DNA of 46,972 nt. Origin: RGIG7332 sp045580305 (GTDB lineage Bacteria; Bacillota; Clostridia; Oscillospirales; JAAYXM01). The notes under the pieces are model-generated. The model did no database searches. It was not told the DNA's origin and saw only the letters and a list, made by a program, of their open reading frames with translations. Shown here one piece after another: positions 22,754 through 32,018 of this stretch. Each line of letters begins with the position of its first letter. Within the stretch, counting starts at the first letter, position 1. The stretch lies in the NCBI GenBank assembly GCA_045580305.1, contig JAZNNQ010000052.1:1-46972 (forward strand), written 5' to 3'. A program made the translations under genes and the position numbers.

Positions 22754-23128
22754 ATGTTTGGAAAAAGACTTAAGGAAACACGACGCGCTCAGGGTCTTAC
22801 CCTTGAGGAGCTGGCAAGTAAATACAATTCAAAATTCGATGGTGGTCTTAACAAAGGCACCCTTTCGAAATATGAAAACGGCAAACAGGAGCCGATGATC
22901 AGCACTGTTTCCAATTTGGCAACCATTTTGAATGTCACCGTTGATTATCTGGTTGGCGTCTCGGACGCTCCCTATGCTTCATTTGATGAGGATAGCGGTC
23001 TTCCCTTCCTTGTTATCAGCAACCGCAACGGAAAACCGATTAAGATTTACCTTACATCGGAACAGCTCGATCGTGCATACAAGGCGCTTGAGCTTGTAAT
23101 TCCCGACGCGGTGGGGGATCAGTTCTGA
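22754..23128 (+). CDS. XRE family transcriptional regulator
   Basis: A 124-residue protein. Residues 1-70 are an HTH_3 domain (LKETRRAQGLTLEELASKY, then GTLSKYENGKQEP and LATILNVTVDYLVG). The C-terminal 50 residues form a small unrecognised domain. The gene is divergent from the 61-residue gene and followed by DUF951 and XRE-cupin genes on the same strand. Its target is unknown; the short intergenic region between the two divergent promoters is the obvious candidate. Confidence 0.88.
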   Translation: MFGKRLKETRRAQGLTLEELASKYNSKFDGGLNKGTLSKYENGKQEPMISTVSNLATILNVTVDYLVGVSDAPYASFDEDSGLPFLVISNRNGKPIKIYLTSEQLDRAYKALELVIPDAVGDQF

Positions 23129-23157
23129 TTGTCAAAGGCTAAAATGTGTGCTACAAT
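23129..23157 (+). promoter_or_regulatory. Promoter of the DUF951 gene
   Basis: TTGTCA (23129-23134), 17-nt spacer, TACAAT (23152-23157) with an extended -10 TGC. It starts right after the stop of the XRE gene. Confidence 0.65.
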
Positions 23158-23182
23158 ATTTTGATAAAGGTGGTGAGCGCAT

Positions 23183-23392
23183 ATGCAAAGTACAACCGAG
23201 GTTTTAGTCGGCGATATTTTGGAGATGCGAAAATCACATCCCTGCGGCGCGCATACCTGGGAGGTTTTGCGTGTGGGTATGGACTTTAAGCTTAGATGTA
23301 CCGGCTGTTCCCACGAGCTTATGCTTCCTCGCGCTCGCATTATGAAATCCGTTAAAAAGATAATCCGTAATGGTAATACCTTGGTATTATAG
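23183..23392 (+). CDS. DUF951 family small protein
   Basis: A 69-residue protein with the DUF951 pattern VGDILEMRKSHPCG, then WEVLRVGMDFKLRCTGC and the ending MLPRARxxKxVKKII. It is a small SH3-like or OB-like beta protein with a Cys trio that may bind metal. Its function is unknown, though the family is nearly universal in Firmicutes. It is 15 nt before the XRE-cupin gene. Confidence 0.87.
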   Translation: MQSTTEVLVGDILEMRKSHPCGAHTWEVLRVGMDFKLRCTGCSHELMLPRARIMKSVKKIIRNGNTLVL

Positions 23393-23407
23393 AAAGGAGC
23401 ATTTTAT

Positions 23408-23959
23408 ATGATGCAACATACATCCGACATCGCTTCCCGTCTTCGTGAGCTTCGCGAGGCTTGTGGCTATTCCATCGAGCGCCTTACAAAGGAGCTTAAA
23501 GTGGATCCCGCTGTGTATGCCACCTACGAACAGGACGGTCGCGATATTCCGATCAGTGTGATCTTCGAGGTCGCTAACCTCTTCCATGTTGATTTTAACG
23601 AGATCCTTACCGGTAGTGGCGGCAAGCTTGCTACATACCATGTGGTACGCGCAGGCGAGGGTAAGCCTCTTGATCGCGCGCCCGGTTATTCCTATGCGGA
23701 TTTAGCTTATCGCTATACTCAGAAAATTATGCAGCCCCTGCTTGTTACTTTAGAGCCTACCGATGAGAAGCCCGCGTTTCTCGCTCATAAGGGTCAGGAG
23801 TTCAACTATGTAGTGGAAGGTTCCATCGCGTTGCTTTTCGGCGATCGCGAAATTATTTTGAATAAGGGCGACTCTATTTACTTTAATTCCGCACTTCCCC
23901 ATGCGCAGAAATGCGCAGGTGACAGCAAGGCAACATTCTTAACCGTAATTGCCGAATAA
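23408..23959 (+). CDS. XRE-cupin transcriptional regulator
   Basis: A 183-residue regulator: an N-terminal HTH_3 domain (about residues 8-66) and a C-terminal cupin (about 110-183) with HKGQEFNYVVEGSIALLFG and the second cupin motif GDSIYFNSALPHA. The cupin presumably senses a small ligand. Two ATG codons occur in tandem at 23408 and 23411; either fits the AAAGGAG site. The gene is 21 nt before the acyl-CoA synthetase gene on the same strand, a common pairing in clostridia, so it probably controls that gene in response to its substrate or product. Confidence 0.88.
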   Translation: MMQHTSDIASRLRELREACGYSIERLTKELKVDPAVYATYEQDGRDIPISVIFEVANLFHVDFNEILTGSGGKLATYHVVRAGEGKPLDRAPGYSYADLAYRYTQKIMQPLLVTLEPTDEKPAFLAHKGQEFNYVVEGSIALLFGDREIILNKGDSIYFNSALPHAQKCAGDSKATFLTVIAE

Positions 23960-23980
23960 TACATAAGGAGAATTTATTCT

Positions 23981-25645
23981 ATGCTACTTCATCGCTATCT
24001 CCCTCGTGTTGAGTTCGACTCATACGAGGATTTCAAGGAAAATTACAAGGTAAATGTGCCCGATAACTTCAACTTCGGCTACGATGTAGTTGACGCTTGG
24101 GCCGAGGCTGAGCCTGAGAAAAAGGCACTTGTCTGGTGTGATGACCACGATAATGAGAAGATCCTTACCTTTACCGATGTTTCCCGTCTTTCCAACAAGG
24201 CGGCAAACTTCTTTAGGGCAAAGGGCGTTAAGAAGGGCTCTGTCGTCCTTCTCATTCTCCGTCGCAGATGGGAATATTGGGTTTGCGCTACCGCGCTCCA
24301 CAAGCTCGGTGCCATTCTTGTCCCCGGCTCGCTCCAGCTTACCAAAAAGGACATCGTATACCGCGCTGATGCGGCTAAAATCCAGATGGTCATCTGTGTT
24401 AATGACGCTTTCGTTATCGACCAGGTGGAGCAGGCGATGAATGAAACCGATGTTATCCGTGATCGCGTGCTTGTTGATGCTCACCGCGATGGTTGGCTTA
24501 ATTTTGAGGACGAAATCGCAGACCGTCCCGAGACCTTAGACCGTGTTGATACTAAAACAAAGGACACCATGATCGTATTCTTTACATCCGGCACTACCGG
24601 TATGCCTAAGATGGTTGCACACAATTTCTCCTACCCCTTAGGTCACATTGTAACCGCAAAATACTGGCAGCAGGTGCAGGAGAATAAGTTACATATGAGC
24701 GTTTCCGACTCCGGCTGGGCGAAGTTCGGTTGGGGTAAGATTTACGGTCAGTGGGTATGCGGTGCGGTTATCTTCGCATATGATATGGACAAGTTTATTC
24801 CCCTTAATCTTTTAGAAAAAATCACAAAGTACGGTGTTACCACCTTCTGCGCTCCGCCCACAATGTTCCGCTTTATGCTTCAGGAGGATTTATCCAAGTT
24901 CGATCTAAGCTGTATAAAGCACTGCTGTATCGCGGGCGAGCCGCTTAATCCCGAGGTGTTCAACAAGTGGTATGAGCGTACCGGTCTTAAGTTATACGAG
25001 GGCTTCGGCCAGACCGAGTCTTCGGTTATCATCGCTAATTTCCAGTGGTTCGATCCGATTCCCGGCTCTACCGGTAAACCTTCTCCCCTTTACAACATCC
25101 GTCTTGTTGACGCTGACGGTGTTGACTGTCCTGACGGTGAGGAAGGCTCTATCGTTGTAAACGATGTTGCAAACAATCCGCCCACCGGCCTTTTTGTAGG
25201 CTACTATCTTGATGATGAATTAACCCGCGCAAACCTTCACGGCAAGTGGTACGATACCGGCGATATGGCATGGCGTGACTCTAACGGCTACTTCTGGTTT
25301 ATCGGCAGAAATGACGATGTTATCAAGTGTTCCGGTTACCGTATCGGCCCCTTTGAGGTAGAAAGTGCGCTTCTCACTCACCCTGCTGTTGTTGAGTGTG
25401 CGATTACCGCAGCACCCGACCCCATCCGCGGCCAGGTTGTTAAAGCTACCTGTGTTTTAGCTAAGGGCTACACTCCGTCAAGCGAGCTTATCCGCGAACT
25501 TCAGGATCATGTTAAAAAGACCACGGCGCCCTATAAATACCCCCGTGTTGTTGAATTTGTGGACGAGCTTCCCAAGACCCTTGGCGGTAAGATCAAGCGA
25601 GCACAGATAAGACACGAAAACCACCAGCAGACTGAAAACAAATAA
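23981..25645 (+). CDS. AMP-forming acyl-CoA synthetase
   Basis: A 554-residue adenylate-forming ligase. The P-loop-like motif is FFTSGTTGMPKM, followed by YEGFGQTESS, the hinge WYDTGDMAWRD...WFIGRNDDVIKCSGYRI, and the catalytic Lys in LPKTLGGKIKR. The similarity pattern is that of medium-chain or aromatic acyl-CoA ligases rather than acetyl-CoA synthetase. It activates a carboxylic acid to its CoA ester with ATP. The acid is not known. It sits behind an XRE-cupin regulator and ends at a long terminator. Confidence 0.9.
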   Translation: MLLHRYLPRVEFDSYEDFKENYKVNVPDNFNFGYDVVDAWAEAEPEKKALVWCDDHDNEKILTFTDVSRLSNKAANFFRAKGVKKGSVVLLILRRRWEYWVCATALHKLGAILVPGSLQLTKKDIVYRADAAKIQMVICVNDAFVIDQVEQAMNETDVIRDRVLVDAHRDGWLNFEDEIADRPETLDRVDTKTKDTMIVFFTSGTTGMPKMVAHNFSYPLGHIVTAKYWQQVQENKLHMSVSDSGWAKFGWGKIYGQWVCGAVIFAYDMDKFIPLNLLEKITKYGVTTFCAPPTMFRFMLQEDLSKFDLSCIKHCCIAGEPLNPEVFNKWYERTGLKLYEGFGQTESSVIIANFQWFDPIPGSTGKPSPLYNIRLVDADGVDCPDGEEGSIVVNDVANNPPTGLFVGYYLDDELTRANLHGKWYDTGDMAWRDSNGYFWFIGRNDDVIKCSGYRIGPFEVESALLTHPAVVECAITAAPDPIRGQVVKATCVLAKGYTPSSELIRELQDHVKKTTAPYKYPRVVEFVDELPKTLGGKIKRAQIRHENHQQTENK

Positions 25646-25648
25646 ATT

Positions 25649-25690
25649 AAATCGGTATATTCAAATTCCCTTTGAATATACCGATTTTTA
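25649..25690 (+). terminator. Terminator of the acyl-CoA synthetase gene
   Basis: A 17-bp perfect stem (25649-25665 with 25671-25687) with a TTCCC loop and a short T tail. Confidence 0.82.
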
Positions 25691-25713
25691 TATATCTTCA
25701 GCCATAATATGTA

Positions 25714-25743
25714 TTGAAATTATCTGCTATTTTGTGGTAGAAT
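25714..25743 (+). promoter_or_regulatory. lepA operon promoter
   Basis: TTGAAA (25714-25719), 18-nt spacer, TAGAAT (25738-25743) with an extended -10 TG, 34 nt before the GTG start of lepA. Confidence 0.65.
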
Positions 25744-25777
25744 AAAGTATATATGTATGTAAAAGGAGAAATACGCT

Positions 25778-27583
25778 GTGGCGAAGAAAAATCATATCCG
25801 TAACTTCTCTATAATCGCCCATATTGACCACGGCAAGTCCACTTTAGCTGACCGTTTGCTGGAAAAGTGCAACGCGGTCACCACCCGTGAGATGGAAAGC
25901 CAGTTGCTTGATAATATGGAGCTTGAGCGTGAGCGCGGCATTACTATTAAGGCCCGCGCGGTAAAATTAAATTATAAAGCTCAGGATGGGGAAACCTATA
26001 CCCTGAATTTGATCGACACCCCCGGACATGTGGACTTTAACTATGAGGTTTCCCGTTCCCTTGCCGCTTGTGAGGGTGCGCTTTTAGTTGTCGACGCGGC
26101 ACAAGGTATTGAGGCGCAGACTCTTGCCAATACCTACCTTGCAATCGAGCATGGTCTTGAGGTGGCACCGGTCATTAATAAAATCGATCTCCCCTCAGCT
26201 GACCCTGACCGTGTGGCAAGTGAAATCGAAGATATTATCGGCATTCCCGCCCTTGACGCGCCCCGCATCTCTGCAAAAACCGGAGTTAATATTGAGGGTG
26301 TTCTTGAGCAGGTTGTGCGCGACATTCCCGCGCCTGAGGGCAACGATGACGCACCACTTCGCGCGATAATTTTTGACAGCCAATATGACGCTTACCGCGG
26401 CGTTATCGTATATATCCGCGTTATGGAGGGCACTGTTCGCCCGGGTCAGCGTATCCGTATGATGGCAACCGGTGCTGAATTTGACCTGGTCGAGGTCGGC
26501 TATCTCCGCCCGCTCGGCTATGAGGCTACAGATGAGCTTTCCTCCGGTGAGGTTGGATACCTTACCGCAAGCATTAAAAATGTTAAGGACACCCAGGTTG
26601 GTGACACTGTAACCTCCGCTGAAGCGCCGGCTGATGAGCCTCTGCCGGGCTATCGCAAGGTTCAGCCAATGGTGTTCTCTGGTATTTACCCGGCTGACGG
26701 CGCTAAATATCCCGACCTTCGCGACGCGCTGGACAAGCTTAAATTAAACGACGCTTCCCTCACCTTCGAGCCGGAATCCTCGGTTGCCCTCGGTTTTGGT
26801 TACCGTTGCGGTTTCCTTGGTCTTCTTCATATGGAAATTATCCAAGAGAGACTCGAGCGCGAGTATAACTTAGACCTTATTACCACTGCACCTTCCGTTA
26901 TTTATAAAATCAGAAAAACCAACGGCGAGGAGATAATGATAGATAACCCCTTAAACTACCCCAACCCTACCGAAATTGAGTGGGCTGAGGAGCCATTTGT
27001 AGCGGCAAGTATCATTACTCCTACCGATTATGTTGGCAATATTATGGACCTGTGCCAGGATCGCCGCGGTGTATTCAAGGATATGAAATACCTTGATGAG
27101 ACCCGCGTTGAAATGCACTATGATATGCCCTTAAACGAAATTATTTACGACTTTTTCGATGCACTCAAGTCTCGCACCCGCGGTTATGCCTCTCTCGACT
27201 ACGAGCTTTGCGGCTACCGCAAGAGTGATCTTGTAAAGCTTGATATTATGCTAAACGGCGATGTGGTAGACGCCCTGTCCTTCATCGTTCACACCGAAAA
27301 GGCATACGCCCGTGCAAGAAGAATTGCGGAAAAATTAAAAGAGCATATTCCGAGACAGCTTTTTGAAATTCCCGTTCAGGCAGCAATCGGCAACAAAATT
27401 ATCGCCAGAGAAACGGTTAAGGCAATGCGCAAGGATGTCCTTGCAAAGTGTTACGGCGGTGACATTACTCGTAAGAAGAAGCTCTTAGAGAAGCAGAAAG
27501 AGGGTAAAAAGCGTATGCGCTCGCTGGGTAGCGTTGAAGTTCCCCAGGAAGCGTTTATGGCGGTTCTTAAATTGGACGAATAG
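25778..27583 (+). CDS. lepA: Elongation factor 4 (LepA)
   Basis: A 601-residue translational GTPase of standard length. G motifs are AHIDHGKSTLADR, DTPGHVDF and NKIDLPSADP; the C-terminal EF4-specific domain ends with RKKKLLEKQKEGKKRM and the usual tail. It acts on stalled or mispositioned ribosomes. The start is GTG at 25778, with AAGGAG nine nt upstream. It is the first gene of a + strand run with hemW, which is a typical clostridial order. Confidence 0.96.
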   Translation: MAKKNHIRNFSIIAHIDHGKSTLADRLLEKCNAVTTREMESQLLDNMELERERGITIKARAVKLNYKAQDGETYTLNLIDTPGHVDFNYEVSRSLAACEGALLVVDAAQGIEAQTLANTYLAIEHGLEVAPVINKIDLPSADPDRVASEIEDIIGIPALDAPRISAKTGVNIEGVLEQVVRDIPAPEGNDDAPLRAIIFDSQYDAYRGVIVYIRVMEGTVRPGQRIRMMATGAEFDLVEVGYLRPLGYEATDELSSGEVGYLTASIKNVKDTQVGDTVTSAEAPADEPLPGYRKVQPMVFSGIYPADGAKYPDLRDALDKLKLNDASLTFEPESSVALGFGYRCGFLGLLHMEIIQERLEREYNLDLITTAPSVIYKIRKTNGEEIMIDNPLNYPNPTEIEWAEEPFVAASIITPTDYVGNIMDLCQDRRGVFKDMKYLDETRVEMHYDMPLNEIIYDFFDALKSRTRGYASLDYELCGYRKSDLVKLDIMLNGDVVDALSFIVHTEKAYARARRIAEKLKEHIPRQLFEIPVQAAIGNKIIARETVKAMRKDVLAKCYGGDITRKKKLLEKQKEGKKRMRSLGSVEVPQEAFMAVLKLDE

Positions 27584-27597
27584 GCAGGTGCTTTCCC

Positions 27598-28761
27598 TTG
27601 AAACCCCTTGGCATTTATATTCACACTCCATTTTGCGCAAAAAAATGTGCCTACTGTGATTTTCATTCCGCGCCGGGCGACAAAAAGGCATTTTCAAACT
27701 ATGCAAAGGCGCTGTGCCGCCATATTGAAGAGAGCAATATGAAAAACTCCGATTACGAGGTGGACACCGTGTATTTCGGCGGCGGTACGCCAAGTCTTAT
27801 GCCCATTCGCGAGCTTGAGCATATTGTTAAGGCGCTCTATAGCAATTTCAATGTCCGCCGCGATGCTGAAATGACAATCGAGGCAAATCCCGACAGCGTA
27901 AATTTAAAGCACCTTAAAAAGCTTAATAATTTAGGTTTTAATCGCATCTCTATGGGTGCTCAGTCCTCAAATGATGATGAACTTTTTACATTAGGAAGAA
28001 TTCATAATTTCGACCAGGTAAAAAGTGCTGTTAAAGACGCGCGCGAGGCGGGTTTTGGCAATATTTCCCTTGATTTGATGTACGGTATACCCAATCAGAC
28101 TATGGGAAGCTTCAAAAAATCCCTACAAGATATTATTGCCCTTTCCCCCGAGCACATCTCCTTCTATGCTCTTAAGTTGGAGGAAGGTACGCCAATGGCA
28201 AGAAACGCTGATTACTATTCCTTCCCCGACGATGATACGGTAGCGGATATGTACCTTATGGCGGTGGAACTGCTAAAAGAGCATGGGTATATCCAGTACG
28301 AGATTTCAAATTTTGCAAAGGACAATAAAATCTCCCGTCATAATAAAAAGTATTGGGAGCTTAAGGAATATTTAGGCTTTGGCCCATCGGCTCATTCCTT
28401 CTTGAATAACCTGCGTTTCAGTTATGTGAGTGACACCGCGGCATATATCGACGGCGTGTTGAATAACGGCGTTATAGTTGATAAGAGCGAGGAAATACAT
28501 CCTTGTGAGCAGGCAAATGAGTATATTATGCTCTCGCTTCGCACGACCGACGGTATTTCCCCAACATTTTTTGAAAGTAATTATTTCATCTATTTTGACG
28601 AGCTTGAAAAAAGCTTAATTAAATTTAGTAATTTAGGCCTTTGTGAGCGCAGCGGTACCGCTTGGCGCTTAACGCCTAAAGGCTTTTTAGTATCAAATAC
28701 AATTATTTCGGAGCTACTCATTGCTCTGGAAAATTCAAAAAGTATAAAGGAGCGAAAATAA
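27598..28761 (+). CDS. hemW: HemW, radical SAM haem chaperone-like protein
   Basis: A 387-residue radical-SAM protein. The cluster motif is CAKKCAYCDF, with Phe where HemN has a fourth Cys, which places it with HemW rather than coproporphyrinogen dehydrogenase. GGGTPS and the substrate-channel segments EANPDS and GAQS follow. HemW binds haem and inserts it into respiratory enzymes. It starts at TTG (27598), because the conserved IYIHTPFC begins at residue 6 and no other start fits; the ribosome site is weak (AGGTG). It is 14 nt after lepA. Confidence 0.9.
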   Translation: MKPLGIYIHTPFCAKKCAYCDFHSAPGDKKAFSNYAKALCRHIEESNMKNSDYEVDTVYFGGGTPSLMPIRELEHIVKALYSNFNVRRDAEMTIEANPDSVNLKHLKKLNNLGFNRISMGAQSSNDDELFTLGRIHNFDQVKSAVKDAREAGFGNISLDLMYGIPNQTMGSFKKSLQDIIALSPEHISFYALKLEEGTPMARNADYYSFPDDDTVADMYLMAVELLKEHGYIQYEISNFAKDNKISRHNKKYWELKEYLGFGPSAHSFLNNLRFSYVSDTAAYIDGVLNNGVIVDKSEEIHPCEQANEYIMLSLRTTDGISPTFFESNYFIYFDELEKSLIKFSNLGLCERSGTAWRLTPKGFLVSNTIISELLIALENSKSIKERK

Positions 28762-28763
28762 AA

Positions 28764-29033
28764 ATGCGTACAGTAATCAGTGTAATCGGTAAGGATGCGG
28801 TTGGTATTATTGCAAAAATCTCCGCAATACTCTCAACCCACAAAATAAATGTTCTGGATATCACCCAGAGCGTTTTGGATGATATGTTCGTAATGGTTAT
28901 GCTTGCGGACATATCCAAAAGCACGGTTGACTTTCCCGCTTTAGTTGCGGAGCTTGATGCCTTAGGTAATGAGCTTGGCCTTAAGATCCACACTATGCAC
29001 GAGGATATTTTTAACTCAATGCATCGTATTTAG
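28764..29033 (+). CDS. ACT-domain protein (UPF0237)
   Basis: An 89-residue single ACT domain with VISVIGKDAVGIIAKISAILS and the turn INVLDITQSV. The family is annotated UPF0237 and is almost always next to the DUF711/UPF0210 gene, as here (12 nt downstream). ACT domains bind amino acids, so it may be the regulatory subunit of that protein. It begins 2 nt after hemW with its own AAGGAGCG site. Confidence 0.92.
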   Translation: MRTVISVIGKDAVGIIAKISAILSTHKINVLDITQSVLDDMFVMVMLADISKSTVDFPALVAELDALGNELGLKIHTMHEDIFNSMHRI

Positions 29034-29045
29034 TGAGGTGTCACA

Positions 29046-30404
29046 ATGCTTAATTCTTATGATATTCTTGAAACAATAAAAATGATCGAGGAGGAGCATC
29101 TTGATATCCGTACCGTAACTATGGGTATCTCCCTTCGCGATTGCTGCGACTCTGATATTGATCGTTGTGCAGATAAGATTTACAACAAGGTTTGCCGCTG
29201 CGCTAAAAACCTGGTACAAACCGCTGAAACCATCGAGTGCGAGTACGGTATCCCGATTATCAACAAGCGTGTGTCCGTAACTCCCATTTCAATGCTTGCA
29301 GACTCTTGCGAGAGCGCTGATGTTACAAAGCTCGCAAAAGCCCTTGACCGCGCTGCTGCCACCATCGGTGTTAACTTTATCGGTGGCTACGGCGCACTGG
29401 TACATAAGGGTTTTACCCGCGGCGATAAGAACTTAATTGACTCTATCCCCGAGGCTCTTGCCGCTACCAATAATGTGTGCTCATCTGTTAATGTTGCCAC
29501 AACCCGCGCAGGTATTAATATGGACGCGGTTGCCCTTATGGGTAAAATCGTTAAAGAGTCCGCTCGCCTTACCGCGGATCGCGATTCCATTGGCTGTGCA
29601 AAGCTTGTTGTATTCTCCAATGCTACCGAGGACAACCCCTTTATGGCGGGTGCTTTCCACGGTGTTGGCGAGGGCGAATGTGTAATCAATGTTGGCGTTT
29701 CCGGCCCCGGCGTTGTGCAAAAGGCTATTCGTCGCGCCGGCGACTGTGACCTTGCAGATCTTGCTGAAATTGTTAAGCGAACAGCATTTAAAATCACCCG
29801 TATGGGTCAGCTCGTAGCAAGAGAAGCCTCCAAGCGACTCGATGTTCCCTTCGGCATAGTTGACTTATCCCTTGCTCCTACCCCGGCAATCGGCGACTCG
29901 GTTGCTCATATTTTAGAGGAAATGGGCCTTGAGCAGGTTGGTGCTCACGGCACAACTGCTGCCCTTGCACTTCTTAACGACGCGGTTAAAAAGGGCGGCG
30001 TTATGGCAAGTGCTCATGTTGGCGGTCTTTCCGGCGCATTCATTCCGGTAAGTGAGGATGCGGGTATGATCGACGCGGTTCGTGCAGGTTCTCTCTCTTT
30101 TGATAAGCTTGAGGCTATGACCGCGGTTTGCTCCGTGGGTCTTGATATGATCGCCATTCCGGGTGATACCACCGCGGATGTAATTTCCGCAATTATTGCT
30201 GATGAAATTTCCATCGGTGTTGTAAATAATAAGACCACTGCTGTCCGCGTTATCCCCGCGGTCGGCAAGGGTGTTGGTGATGAAGTCAACTACGGCGGTC
30301 TTCTGGGCAGCGCGCCTATTATGAATATCAATACCAAGTCACCCGCTAAATTTATCGCTCGCGCAGGCCGTATTCCCGCACCCATCCACAGCCAAAAGAA
30401 CTAA
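29046..30404 (+). CDS. DUF711 / UPF0210 family protein
   Basis: A 452-residue protein of the UPF0210 family, annotated PFL-like by fold. It has the N-terminal ETIKMIEEEHLDIRTVTMGISL, the NKRVSVTPISM segment, the Gly-rich SGPGVVQKAIRR, and the tail FIARAGRIPAPIHS. Its reaction is unknown; no glycyl-radical motif is obvious. The invariant partner is the preceding ACT protein. It follows in the lepA run and is 1 nt upstream of tadA. Confidence 0.9.
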   Translation: MLNSYDILETIKMIEEEHLDIRTVTMGISLRDCCDSDIDRCADKIYNKVCRCAKNLVQTAETIECEYGIPIINKRVSVTPISMLADSCESADVTKLAKALDRAAATIGVNFIGGYGALVHKGFTRGDKNLIDSIPEALAATNNVCSSVNVATTRAGINMDAVALMGKIVKESARLTADRDSIGCAKLVVFSNATEDNPFMAGAFHGVGEGECVINVGVSGPGVVQKAIRRAGDCDLADLAEIVKRTAFKITRMGQLVAREASKRLDVPFGIVDLSLAPTPAIGDSVAHILEEMGLEQVGAHGTTAALALLNDAVKKGGVMASAHVGGLSGAFIPVSEDAGMIDAVRAGSLSFDKLEAMTAVCSVGLDMIAIPGDTTADVISAIIADEISIGVVNNKTTAVRVIPAVGKGVGDEVNYGGLLGSAPIMNINTKSPAKFIARAGRIPAPIHSQKN

Positions 30405-30405
30405 T

Positions 30406-30855
30406 ATGGAAAGGTTTATGGAACGAGCCTTGCATCTTGCAGATATTGCCGCAAGCTTAGGCGAGGCGCCCATCGGTTGTGTTATCGTAAAAGACGGTAA
30501 AATCGTGGGCGAGGGCTATAACAGGCGCGAAATTGACAAAACCGCCCTCGGTCATGCAGAGCTTTATGCGATACAAGATGCCTGCAAAAACCTTGGCGGC
30601 TGGAGATTATTTGATTGTGATTTATATGTAACACTGGAGCCTTGCCCCATGTGTGCCGGTGCCATAATTAATGCAAGAATTGCGCGCGTTATATATGGCG
30701 CACATGATCCGAAGGCCGGCTCCTGCGGCAGCGTGGTTAATCTGTTTGACCTGCCCTATAACCACAAGCCCGAGATTATCTCAGGTGTTATGGGGGATGC
30801 GTGCTCTAAAAAACTAACAGATTTTTTCAAGGCATTACGAGAGAGCAAAAAGTAA
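30406..30855 (+). CDS. tadA: tRNA-specific adenosine deaminase TadA
   Basis: A 149-residue cytidine-deaminase-fold enzyme that converts A34 to inosine in tRNA-Arg(ACG). Zinc and catalytic residues are in HAELYAI (His, Glu) and EPCPMCAGA (Cys pair). The FMERAL start agrees with homologues, so I keep the ATG at 30406, though its ribosome site is poor and translation is probably coupled to DUF711, whose stop is one base away. Confidence 0.92.
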   Translation: MERFMERALHLADIAASLGEAPIGCVIVKDGKIVGEGYNRREIDKTALGHAELYAIQDACKNLGGWRLFDCDLYVTLEPCPMCAGAIINARIARVIYGAHDPKAGSCGSVVNLFDLPYNHKPEIISGVMGDACSKKLTDFFKALRESKK

Positions 30856-30901
30856 ATTCATACTTTGTTTAAAAATCATCTCTTTTTTCGTAATAATTAT
30901 C

Positions 30902-31007
30902 TGCTATAATCTTAATTGTAGAGAAGAGAGAAGAGTAGTTTTTTCATTTTCCCCCTCCTAATTTTATTTGTTGGCGAAAAAGCGAGTCGTTACCGACTCG
31001 CTTTTTT
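30902..31007 (+). ncRNA. Candidate small RNA with C-rich single-stranded motif
   Basis: Between tadA and dus there is a consensus TATAAT (30905-30910) with an extended -10 TG at 30902-30903. About 65 nt after the expected start lies a strong terminator (30977-31006). No reading frame fits. The predicted ~90-nt RNA contains purine-rich AGAGAAGAGAGAAGAG and, after an AT-rich stretch, CCCCCTCC (30951-30958), the exact complement of a Shine-Dalgarno-like GGAGGGGG. Unpaired C-rich motifs of this type are used by several Gram-positive sRNAs to block ribosome sites. This is inference; no Rfam family is recognised. Confidence 0.45.
30977..31007. terminator. Bidirectional terminator
   Basis: A 13-bp stem (30977-30989 with 30994-31006), TTAC loop and A/T runs on both sides. 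It serves the + strand transcript and the convergent dus gene. Confidence 0.87.
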
Positions 31008-31011
31008 GTAT

Positions 31012-31932
31012 TTATATTTCTGGCAGGCAATTTATCGCACTGTTTAAATCCGAAAGTGTATTTGCTTTTTTAACCGCCTTTATGATTTTCTTCTCCTCCG
31101 AGAAATTAAGCAGCGCATACATCCACACCTCTTTGAGCTTGTAAAGTGTGGGCGTGGCTGCTTTGAAAAGTTCCAGATAACGCCCTTCGAGAAGTCTGGA
31201 GAAATTAACAAGCTCCTCTGTTTTAAGGGGTGTACCACCCCGTATCTCTCTGAATATAGCGGGATTTGCAACAGCACCTCTTCCTATCATAACGCTATCT
31301 ATATCCGGGTATTTCCCCACGATGTTCTCGTAATCATTTACGCTGTAAATATCACCGTTATAACAGAGGTTGGTATTGCTTTTCTCATATGCTTTTTTGA
31401 AAGTTTCGATATTCGCTTTTCCCTTATAAAACTCTTCCCTAACGCGCGGATGAACAATGAGAAGCGATATCGGGTATTTGTTGTATACATTTAGAATTTC
31501 GTCAAATTCACCGTGGTTTTTAAATCCCACACGGGTTTTAACCGATAGCTTGATTTTTGTTCTTTCAAAAATACCTTTCAGAAGCTCGTCCAGCCATATG
31601 GTATCCGTTAGTGCACCCGAGCCGCGCTTTTTGCCTACAACGGTAGATGCCGGACAACCGAAGTTAATATTTAACTCATCATAGCCAAGCGGCATAAGCT
31701 TTTCCGTAAATTTTAAAAACGCATCGGCACTATTGCAAAGTATCTGAGGCACAACTTCTGCCCGGTTATATTCCGGCGCAATATCGCGCAGAGTTCTGCG
31801 ACTTATCCGCTCATTCTCTGTGGGAACAATAAAAGGCGCGTAGTATTTATCTACCCCGCCGAACATCTCGGCGTGTGCGTTTCTGAATGTATATGTGGTT
31901 ATCCCCTCCATAGGGGCAAAATACAGCTTCAT
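31012..31932 (-). CDS. dus: tRNA-dihydrouridine synthase family protein
   Basis: A 306-residue FMN-dependent TIM-barrel enzyme that reduces uridine to dihydrouridine in tRNA. Family signatures are APMEGIT near the N-terminus, the catalytic Cys in NINFGCP, SVKTRVGF, HPRxR, NGDIYS and MIGRGAVANP. The helical C-terminal domain for tRNA binding is present. It is a single-gene unit on the - strand, ended by the terminator at 30977-31007. Confidence 0.9.
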   Translation of the reverse strand: MKLYFAPMEGITTYTFRNAHAEMFGGVDKYYAPFIVPTENERISRRTLRDIAPEYNRAEVVPQILCNSADAFLKFTEKLMPLGYDELNINFGCPASTVVGKKRGSGALTDTIWLDELLKGIFERTKIKLSVKTRVGFKNHGEFDEILNVYNKYPISLLIVHPRVREEFYKGKANIETFKKAYEKSNTNLCYNGDIYSVNDYENIVGKYPDIDSVMIGRGAVANPAIFREIRGGTPLKTEELVNFSRLLEGRYLELFKAATPTLYKLKEVWMYALLNFSEEKKIIKAVKKANTLSDLNSAINCLPEI

Positions 31933-32018
31933 GCGCGCCTCCCAAAACTCGTTTTGAATATTGTAGCATATATCACGCGAGTTTTCAATTTTAGCGAGAT
32001 TTTATTTCTTCTCGTCTC

